Below the pieces are notes generated by a model, which saw only the letters and a list, made by a program, of their open reading frames with translations, was not told where the DNA came from and ran no database searches. The translations under genes and the position numbers were made by a program. Of a DNA stretch of 6,684 bases, positions 1 through 4,383 are shown piece after piece; positions within the stretch are counted from its first letter, which is position 1; each line of letters opens with the position of its first letter. Source of the stretch: CAMLHP01 sp035759745 (GTDB taxonomy: Bacteria; Gemmatimonadota; Gemmatimonadetes; Gemmatimonadales; GWC2-71-9). Location: positions 1-6,684 of the forward strand of contig DASTUF010000116.1 of the NCBI GenBank assembly GCA_035759745.1, written 5' to 3'.

Positions 1-93
1 GATGATGATGCCACCCGGATCATCGCCGGGCATCAGGAACTTGGCCAGCGCACCGACGACAAGGCCAATCAGGAGCGTCATCAGCAGGTCCAT
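1..93 (-). CDS. GlsB/YeaQ/YmgE-family small membrane protein (partial, N-terminus only)
   Basis: The reverse strand from the ATG at 93-91 gives 31 residues before the window edge. They are a hydrophobic helix beginning MDLLMTLLIGLVVGALAKF followed by a glycine/proline turn (MPGDDPGG) leading into a second hydrophobic stretch (III). This is the pattern of the GlsB/YeaQ/YmgE family (transglycosylase-associated protein domain), small inner-membrane proteins of about 80-90 residues with roughly three membrane helices, often linked to stress responses; their biochemical role is unclear. A strong Shine-Dalgarno GGAGG lies at 102-98, four bases before the ATG, which fixes the start. The C-terminal two thirds lie outside the window, so the assignment rests on the first helix and the glycine-rich turn. 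Confidence 0.82.
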   Translation of the reverse strand, partial: MDLLMTLLIGLVVGALAKFLMPGDDPGGIII

Positions 94-176
94 ATCGCCT
101 CCAGAAGAGGGGTTTCGAAGCCGTCATTCACTATGCAGCCCGTTGGCCGTTTCGTAAAGGCCCGTGGCGCCGGCGC

Positions 177-194
177 TGTCCCCTTTCAGGGACA
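177..194 (-). terminator. Weak hairpin downstream of the DUF481 gene
   Basis: TGTCCC at 177-182 and GGGACA at 189-194 form a perfect 6-bp stem with a 6-base loop, starting 17 bases beyond the DUF481 stop. No T-run follows on the reverse strand, so it does not look like a classical intrinsic terminator. It could mark the 3' end of the DUF481 transcript or have no role. The rest of the 94-210 gap holds only the Shine-Dalgarno of the GlsB-type gene. Confidence 0.2.
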
Positions 195-210
195 ATCCGC
201 CGCTCGACGA

Positions 211-945
211 TCAGAACGTCACCTGGATACCAGAGGTAAGGATCCGGTCGGTCTTCTCGAAGCCGGGCTCGGGCAGGTTGTCGAACCGGATGGCGTACGA
301 GACCTTGAGCGCAATGGCGCTTGACAGCGGAGCCACCAGGGCCGACTCGGTATTGATCCTCAGGTCGTCGCTGTCGTCGAGGTTGGGCAGGAACTCGGCG
401 AGCTGGAGGAAGTAGGCCGTCTCGTTGAAGAGATGCTTGTACGAGCCAGCGCCGCGCGCAGCCACGAAATTGTCCGAAACACCGGCGATGCTCCGTTGCT
501 GGTTGAACGAGGCGCCGGCCTCGACCCGAAGTTCATCGCGTTCAAGCGCCAGCAACTGATACGCGAGTCCCACGATCTCCTCGAACCGGCGGGAAATGCC
601 GGCGAAGCGGTTGCGTTCCCAGCCCGCACCGGCGAACGCCGACAGCCTGCTGCTCAGCGTGCGATCGAGCCTGCCGTTGAGCTTGAACGAGCTGGCGGTG
701 GTGGAGTCCTCGTTTCGGCCATAGACCGCCGCAAATGACTGGCCGAAGCGCCAAAGTGAGTCGAGGGTGGTGTATTCCACGCGCTCGTCGCCCGACAGGG
801 TGGTGAACTGGGTGTTGCCGGCCACGTTCACGAAGCCGACGTTGATCGAAGTCTTCAGCTGCTTCGGTGGTGCATCCTGTGCGGCCGCCGGATGAGCGGC
901 GACAGCAAGGGCAAGCGCAATCACTGTAACGACTAAACGTCGCAT
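211..945 (-). CDS. DUF481 family outer-membrane beta-barrel protein
   Basis: The product has 244 residues. A Sec signal peptide covers residues 1-22 (MRRLVVTVIALALAVAAHPA, then AA) with likely cleavage at AAA|QD. The mature part alternates short polar and hydrophobic/aromatic strands, as in a membrane barrel, and ends in ...QVTF, a terminal Phe typical of barrel substrates of the BAM complex. The DUF481 pattern is visible: an N-terminal GFVNVAGNTQ strand (37-47), a RLSAFAGAGWERNRFAGISRR-type segment (100-120) followed by the G-x-AYQL strand (126-131), and VEAGASF (141-147). DUF481 proteins (for example E. coli YdiY) are described as salt-induced or outer-membrane proteins of unknown function. 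I chose the ATG at 945 rather than the upstream one at 1023 because it begins the signal peptide and has GGAG at 956-953, seven bases upstream. The gene is divergent from the coiled-coil gene. Confidence 0.87.
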   Translation of the reverse strand: MRRLVVTVIALALAVAAHPAAAQDAPPKQLKTSINVGFVNVAGNTQFTTLSGDERVEYTTLDSLWRFGQSFAAVYGRNEDSTTASSFKLNGRLDRTLSSRLSAFAGAGWERNRFAGISRRFEEIVGLAYQLLALERDELRVEAGASFNQQRSIAGVSDNFVAARGAGSYKHLFNETAYFLQLAEFLPNLDDSDDLRINTESALVAPLSSAIALKVSYAIRFDNLPEPGFEKTDRILTSGIQVTF

Positions 946-954
946 GTCGAAACT

Positions 955-999
955 CCGGATTGGGGGGTACCGGCGCTCTCGTGGGCGCCGCGAATCCGG
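955..999 (-). promoter_or_regulatory. Two-part stem-loop in the DUF481 leader, overlapping its Shine-Dalgarno
   Basis: Read as reverse-strand RNA, the leader of the DUF481 gene can form an outer 7-bp stem (CCGGATT at 955-961 with AATCCGG at 993-999) enclosing an inner 6-bp stem (CGGCGC at 971-976 with GCGCCG at 985-990, 8-base loop). The strands are separated by an asymmetric internal loop of 9 and 2 bases. The outer stem's base-proximal pairs include 955-956, which are the two G residues of the GGAG ribosome-binding site at 953-956. Folding would therefore partly mask the site. The pairing is seen in the sequence; a regulatory role is inference. In DNA form it also lies in the 87-base divergent promoter region. 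Confidence 0.4.
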
Positions 1000-1032
1000 G
1001 TTAAAATAGTGGTATACAATCAAGGAGTTCCC

Positions 1033-1734
1033 ATGCGTTCCCGTACCCTGGCGCGAATTGCGCTGGCGCGTTTCGCGCTCGCGCAGGCTGCCCTGCTGCT
1101 GTGGGCCGTCGCGCCTGTGATGGCCCAGATGCCGATGGGCGATGACGACCTCGAACCGGTAATCCTGGTGGGCACGTCGGCGGAGTTGACCTCCGACCTG
1201 GATGCGGCCAGCGACCTGGAGTCGGCCGCCGCCTCCGCGCTGGAGCGGGCGCGCACGGACAAGAGCCGGGCTGAGGCGCGAATCGACATCCGGAAGTCCC
1301 AGCTGGAAACCGCCAAGCGCGGGCTCGACCTCGCCAAGAAGGAAAAGCGCGAAGGTGACCGGCTGGAGCTCGAGCGCCAGCGGGGCATGCTTGAGGTGCG
1401 GCTCCGGATGCAGGAGCGTGAGCGGGACGTTGCGGAGGCGGCCATCAAGCTGGCCGAATCGCGTCGCGACGAAGCGCGGGCAGATCGGCGGGTGGCGGAG
1501 GCCAGTCAGCGATTGCTGGACGAGCGGGAGAAATGGCGGACCCAGGTGCTCGAGGACACCACCCGCGTTGGGCGCGAGTCCGAGTCGGTGACCCGGCAGA
1601 CCCGGCGGGTGCTTGACGCCCAGAAGGACGCGACCGACAAGCAGAAGACCGTGGCGGAGCGGCGCAAGGAGCTGATCGAGCGCCAGATCCAGTTGATGGA
1701 CGCCCAGCAGGCGGTGCGCTCGCTGGAGCGCTGA
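1033..1734 (+). CDS. Secreted/periplasmic coiled-coil protein of unknown function
   Basis: The product has 233 residues. Residues 1-31 are a signal peptide: Arg-rich n-region, hydrophobic core AAALLLWAV-like around 15-29, and cleavage at VMA|Q. After a short acidic linker (36-41, GDDDLE) almost everything from about residue 53 to 233 is a highly charged Glu/Arg/Lys/Ala/Leu heptad-like helix with almost no Pro or Gly, predicting a long coiled coil or helical hairpin. No enzyme motif, transmembrane anchor or lipobox is visible. Possible roles are a periplasmic scaffold, an adaptor-like helical hairpin or an envelope spacer; none is supported further. The start is fixed by AAGGAG at 1022-1027, five bases before the ATG; an upstream in-frame ATG at 1009 lacks such a site. 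The stop lies three bases from the stop of the convergent GH109 gene. Confidence 0.78.
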   Translation: MRSRTLARIALARFALAQAALLLWAVAPVMAQMPMGDDDLEPVILVGTSAELTSDLDAASDLESAAASALERARTDKSRAEARIDIRKSQLETAKRGLDLAKKEKREGDRLELERQRGMLEVRLRMQERERDVAEAAIKLAESRRDEARADRRVAEASQRLLDEREKWRTQVLEDTTRVGRESESVTRQTRRVLDAQKDATDKQKTVAERRKELIERQIQLMDAQQAVRSLER

Positions 1735-1737
1735 CGA

Positions 1738-3096
1738 TTACTCGATGATGCCCAGCGGCTCCCGGGACTTCCAGGCGCCGCGGGTAAAGTCGGGTACGTC
1801 CTGCGGTCGGCCGCGCGAAGCGACCGATCGCTCGCTCAACGGCCCCATCACGCTCCACGCCGCGGCGTCATAGACGTCGAGGTCGGTCGGCTCGCCGGCG
1901 CGGAGACAGCTGATGAGCCGGTAGTCCTCCAGAAAATCCATTCCCCCATGACCACGTGAAGCCTGCTTCACCTGTTCTGATTTCCAGAACGGGTGCTCGT
2001 GGGTTTTGTACCACTTCGCGGCGTCATCCCACGTGTGGGCCTTGCTGGTCCCCTCGACATGCACTCGGCTGGGCCAACCCTGCACCAGTCCCTTGGTCCC
2101 CTGCAGCATGAGGTCCCGGCTGTAGGGCCTCGGGCTGTGGACGTTGTGGGTGAGGTAGATCGACTCGCCGTTGACGGTGCGAATGAGCGAGACGTTCACG
2201 TCGCCCAGCACGAACCGTTCGGCCCGACGCGGATCATCCGCCGGGAAATGCTCCTGGGCATACAGCTCCATGCCACGCGACTTGCTGCTCATCGAGACCA
2301 GGAAATCGAACTGGTTGCCGCGGTTGATGCTGAGGCACTGCGCGATAGGGCCGAGGCCGTGGGTGGGATAGAGATTGCCGTTGCGTTCCATGGCGTGGAA
2401 GCGGCGCCAGAGCCCCTCGCCTTCCTTCGAGAACTCCAGCTCCCGCAGGTCATGGAGATACCCGCACTCGGCGTGGAGCAACTCACCCAGCATGCCGAGG
2501 CGGCTGAGGTGCAGCATCAGCATTTCAAGCCGGTCGTAGCAGCAGTTCTCCATCATGATGCAGTGCTTTTGCTGCCGTTCGGCGGTCTCCACCAGCTTCC
2601 AGCAATCATCCACTGTGTAGGCGGCCGGCACTTCGGTGATGGCGTGCTTGCCGTTCTCCATGGCGTAGATGCAGGCCGGCACATGCCACTCCCAGGGAGT
2701 GGCGCTGTAGACCAGGTCGAGTTCCTCGGTGTCGATCATCCGCCGGAAGTCGAGCTCACCGCGAGAATAGCCGGTCGGGCGCGGCTGGCCCGCCTTCACC
2801 ACCTTGTCCTGGGCTGCGGTGACCTTCTCGGGGACTATGTCGCAGATGGCGCGGATCTCGACCCCCTCGATGGCGAGCAGGTTCTCGAGATGCACCGTGC
2901 CCATGCCACCGACGCCCACCATGCCGATGCGCACCACCGGCATGGGCGGGGTGCGGAAGCCGGCGGCATAGCCCGCATCCGGGAAGGGGCGCACCTGCGT
3001 GCGCCCACCTCCGGAAGATGTGCATGCGCCGAGGCCGGCGGCGGCGACGCCCAGCCCGGCGGTGTACTCGAGGAACGTGCGGCGATCAGAGGTCAC
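1738..3096 (-). CDS. Tat-exported Gfo/Idh/MocA-type glycoside hydrolase, GH109 family
   Basis: The product has 452 residues from a GTG start. Residues 4-10 (DRRTFLE) are a twin-arginine motif followed by a hydrophobic helix. LGAC (22-25) could be a lipobox, making this a Tat lipoprotein. The NAD-binding Rossmann fold starts at 55 with the glycine loop GVGGMG (61-66) and Asp86 at the end of strand 2. EVPAA (155-159) corresponds to the EKP motif of the Gfo/Idh/MocA superfamily. Strong GH109 markers are TPWEWH (133-138), MMENCCYDR (181-189), YLHDLR (213-218), NGNLYPTHGLGP (239-250) and GHGGMD (382-387). GH109 enzymes (founding member: an alpha-N-acetylgalactosaminidase) cleave glycosides through NAD-dependent redox chemistry; the exact sugar here cannot be read. 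The GTG start is chosen because it begins the Tat signal, has AGGA at 3106-3103 and overlaps the DUF3565 stop as GTGA. An upstream in-frame start would only add residues translated from the DUF3565 gene. Confidence 0.9.
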   Translation of the reverse strand: MTSDRRTFLEYTAGLGVAAAGLGACTSSGGGRTQVRPFPDAGYAAGFRTPPMPVVRIGMVGVGGMGTVHLENLLAIEGVEIRAICDIVPEKVTAAQDKVVKAGQPRPTGYSRGELDFRRMIDTEELDLVYSATPWEWHVPACIYAMENGKHAITEVPAAYTVDDCWKLVETAERQQKHCIMMENCCYDRLEMLMLHLSRLGMLGELLHAECGYLHDLRELEFSKEGEGLWRRFHAMERNGNLYPTHGLGPIAQCLSINRGNQFDFLVSMSSKSRGMELYAQEHFPADDPRRAERFVLGDVNVSLIRTVNGESIYLTHNVHSPRPYSRDLMLQGTKGLVQGWPSRVHVEGTSKAHTWDDAAKWYKTHEHPFWKSEQVKQASRGHGGMDFLEDYRLISCLRAGEPTDLDVYDAAAWSVMGPLSERSVASRGRPQDVPDFTRGAWKSREPLGIIE

Positions 3097-3329
3097 TGTT
3101 CGTCCTGGGAGTCGGGGTTGACGGCCATCGCCTCGCCGCAGAGCCGGCAGGGGATCTCGGTGCCGATCTTCTCGGCGCGTCCCGCCTCGGTGGTGACCCA
3201 CTCGCGGACCTGCCAGGGCGGGTCATGGCGCATGTGCTGGGTGTGGCCGCAGTCGAGCTCGGCGACCCACTGGCCCTCGTCGTCGAGGTGGAAGCCGACG
3301 ATGGCGCGGTTGGGGAGGTCGAGTTGCAT
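3093..3329 (-). CDS. DUF3565 domain-containing protein
   Basis: The product is a 78-residue cytosolic protein, full length for the family. The conserved core is clear: RAIVGFHLDDEG (8-19), WVAELDCGHTQHMRH (21-35), DPPWQ (36-40), WVTTEAGR (44-51) and IGTEIPCRLC (55-64). Cys27 and His29, His32/His35 and the Cys61-x2-Cys64 pair could bind a metal; this is inferred from residue pattern only. The function of DUF3565 proteins is not known. Its TGA overlaps the GTG of the GH109 gene by the GTGA arrangement, so the two are probably co-transcribed and translationally coupled, with this gene first. No good Shine-Dalgarno precedes the ATG at 3329, so a weak or leaderless start is possible. The last dozen residues (AMAVNPDSQDEQ) are polar and probably flexible. 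Confidence 0.85.
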   Translation of the reverse strand: MQLDLPNRAIVGFHLDDEGQWVAELDCGHTQHMRHDPPWQVREWVTTEAGRAEKIGTEIPCRLCGEAMAVNPDSQDEQ

Positions 3330-3392
3330 GAGTGAGGATGCGCAGGAAGGCCGGGTTGGGCAAGGCGGGCGGTCAGGGCGGCCCCCTTACGT

Positions 3393-3424
3393 CATTGCGA
3401 GCCGCCTACGGCGGCGAAGCAATC
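3393..3424. repeat. Palindromic interspersed repeat element (CATTGCGAG...GAAGCAATC type)
   Basis: The inner stem GCCGCC (3401-3406) / GGCGGC (3410-3415) has a 3-base loop TAC. It is flanked, after GA and GAA bulges, by a second stem ATTGC (3394-3398) / GCAAT (3419-3423). This imperfect palindrome resembles a known type of dispersed intergenic repeat beginning CATTGCGAG and ending GAAGCAATCT that occurs in many bacterial genomes. Such elements are non-coding and often present in many copies. Only one copy is in this window, so the repeat status rests on recognition rather than on an internal second copy. Confidence 0.55.
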
Positions 3425-3464
3425 TGGCTGCCTATCGACGTACCGCCTGGTCCCCAGTGGTTCA

Positions 3465-3530
3465 CCACGAAGGCGCGAAGGACACGAAGGGGCGGAGGAA
3501 ACCACGGAGCCACGGAGGGCACGGAGGCGA
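3465..3530. repeat. Degenerate short tandem repeat (CACGAAGG / CACGGAGG units)
   Basis: Two neighbouring tracts are built from a degenerate 8-9-base unit. The first has CACGAAGGC, CGCGAAGGA and CACGAAGGG (3465-3491); the second has CACGGAG, CACGGAGGG and CACGGAGGCG (3502-3530), with a GGCGGAGGAAAC spacer. Strings of this kind, CCACGAAGG...CCACGGAGG, are a familiar intergenic repeat in many environmental bacteria and are often mistranslated as peptides such as NHGATEGTE. I see no coding potential here. The remaining bases of the 3330-3610 gap (3330-3390, 3431-3464 and 3531-3599) hold no gene or clear promoter that I can support. Confidence 0.6.
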
Positions 3531-3600
3531 CTTTCGGCGCGTTTGTCTGGTTATGCAGGTGGCGGCTCGACTCGCATGTTTGCTTCTCGTTCAATCTGCA

Positions 3601-3605
3601 GGAGG
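3601..3605 (+). promoter_or_regulatory. Strong Shine-Dalgarno that decides the GTG start at 3611
   Basis: GGAGG (within AGGAGGAG, 3600-3607) lies five bases before GTG at 3611. It indicates that translation starts there and not at the far upstream ATG at 3332, whose extension would run through the intergenic repeats. Confidence 0.75.
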
Positions 3606-3610
3606 AGCCA

Positions 3611-4075
3611 GTGTGTCGCGAGTGTGAGGATAACGATCCGGTCGAATGGACGGTCGAGAGCTTCACTGACGAGGTGGAGGCTATCCTGAGCTCGGAGTAT
3701 GGCCCGGTGCGACACCGTGCGCCGATCGATTCGGCGGCCGCGGAGATGGCCATTCAGGCGGGAGAGGACCCATTCGACTTCGCGGTGGACTTTGCGGCAG
3801 AGCACGACATGGTGCGACGGAGGGACTGGGGACCGGAGGACAATCAGAAGTTGCTGGCGGACATGGGGATGCGGTGGGATGGAGAGCGGATGGTGGACAT
3901 CCAGGGTGAAGAGTTGGGGGACCACTGTCCTACCTGTGAGGCAATGGGCCTCCACTGGGAGGGCAACGGCCAGGCAGGTGGCGGCTTTCAGTGGTATGAC
4001 GATGACGAGGAGCCAGCCGAGCTGACGGAGCTCCGGATGGAGGGGAGGTCAGGCGATGGGGGCCAAGGGGCGTGA
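3611..4075 (+). CDS. Hypothetical acidic protein with two CxxC pairs; first of a paralogous pair
   Basis: The product has 154 residues from a GTG start. I do not recognise the family. Three parts can be seen. Residues 1-12 begin with C2-R-E-C5. Residues about 15-73 form a domain that aligns without gaps with the product of the next gene (EYG at 29-31, D40, AI at 47-48, G51, P54, F57, VR at 68-69, D72). Residues 80-135 contain a second pair, HCPTC (C106-x2-C109), and end in a run of acidic residues (YDDDEEP, 129-135). The two pairs could together bind one zinc ion with the domain between them; this is inference. The protein is rich in Asp/Glu and has no signal peptide or membrane segment, so it is probably cytosolic. 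An extended reading back to 3332 is rejected because it translates non-coding repeats. The last 20 bases overlap the next gene. Confidence 0.7.
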   Translation: MCRECEDNDPVEWTVESFTDEVEAILSSEYGPVRHRAPIDSAAAEMAIQAGEDPFDFAVDFAAEHDMVRRRDWGPEDNQKLLADMGMRWDGERMVDIQGEELGDHCPTCEAMGLHWEGNGQAGGGFQWYDDDEEPAELTELRMEGRSGDGGQGA

Positions 4076-4295
4076 GTTGGCTGCCCAGGTGGCACTCGTG
4101 CGGGAATACGAGCGAGAGGTCACGAGGGAAATGCACGCGGAGTACGGGATCACCTGGAACGACGCATGCGGCGACGCGTCACCGCTGCTATCGGCAATCG
4201 AGTCGGGCCAGTCGCCTGCCGAGTTCGTGCAATGGTGGGGGGAGAGGTATGGATTGGTAAGGATGGCCGACATCGACCTGAGTTATCCGCGCTGA
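4056..4295 (+). CDS. Hypothetical small protein; paralogue of the upstream gene's central domain
   Basis: The product has 79 residues. It starts at ATG 4056 with GGGAGG at 4043-4048, seven bases upstream, and overlaps the preceding gene by 20 bases in another frame, so the two are probably co-translated. I do not recognise a named family. It is mostly helical and charged at the N-terminus (QVALVREYEREVTREMHAEY, 11-30) and then carries the shared motif EYG-x8-D-x6-AI-x2-G-x2-P-x-E-F-x10-VR-x2-D. Each matching residue has the same number as in the upstream protein (about 16 identities over residues 15-72, no gaps). It lacks the CxxC pairs and acidic tail, so it consists of the shared domain alone. 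Trp60-Trp61 replace Asp-Phe of the partner. The gene converges with the helicase gene; its stop is 88 bases from that gene's stop. Confidence 0.7.
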   Translation: MGAKGRELAAQVALVREYEREVTREMHAEYGITWNDACGDASPLLSAIESGQSPAEFVQWWGERYGLVRMADIDLSYPR

Positions 4296-4349
4296 ATCGG
4301 TCGCGAGGGCGCCCGGCGGGTAACCCCTACGCGATAACGGCGGACATTG

Positions 4350-4365
4350 GGCCGGCCGTCCGGCC
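4350..4365. terminator. GC-rich hairpin between convergent genes
   Basis: GGCCGG (4350-4355) and CCGGCC (4360-4365) form a perfect 6-bp stem with a 4-base loop CCGT. It lies in the 88-base gap between the end of the small-gene pair and the end of the helicase gene, where a shared bidirectional terminator is expected. No T-run follows on either strand, so intrinsic termination is not assured. Confidence 0.3.
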
Positions 4366-4383
4366 GACAAATCGATGCTGGCG

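Noticed and set aside
433..738. Plus-strand open frame of 101 residues.
   Set aside because: It lies wholly inside the DUF481 gene on the opposite strand and has no recognisable domain.
1010..1020. TGGTATACAAT as an extended -10 promoter for the coiled-coil gene.
   Set aside because: Transcription would begin inside the ribosome-binding site at 1022-1027, leaving no usable leader, and no -35 element is evident.
946..1023. N-terminal extension of the DUF481 protein.
   Set aside because: The added 26 residues precede an excellent signal peptide with its own Shine-Dalgarno.
3097..3201. N-terminal extension of the GH109 protein to an upstream start.
   Set aside because: It is the other frame of the DUF3565 gene, and it would bury the twin-arginine signal 35 residues inside the protein.
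3465..3530. CRISPR-like array.
   Set aside because: The units are 8-9 bases, degenerate and without unique spacers of constant length; no cas gene is present.
3332..3610. N-terminal extension of the first small protein back to an ATG at 3332.
   Set aside because: The extension translates the dispersed repeats (NHGATEGTE-like peptide) and has no ribosome-binding site, whereas GTG 3611 has a strong one.
1993..3627. A 544-residue open frame on the plus strand.
   Set aside because: It lies antisense to the clearly recognised GH109 and DUF3565 genes, has a low-complexity His/Arg/Ala-rich translation and runs into the intergenic repeats. It is an effect of GC-rich codon use.
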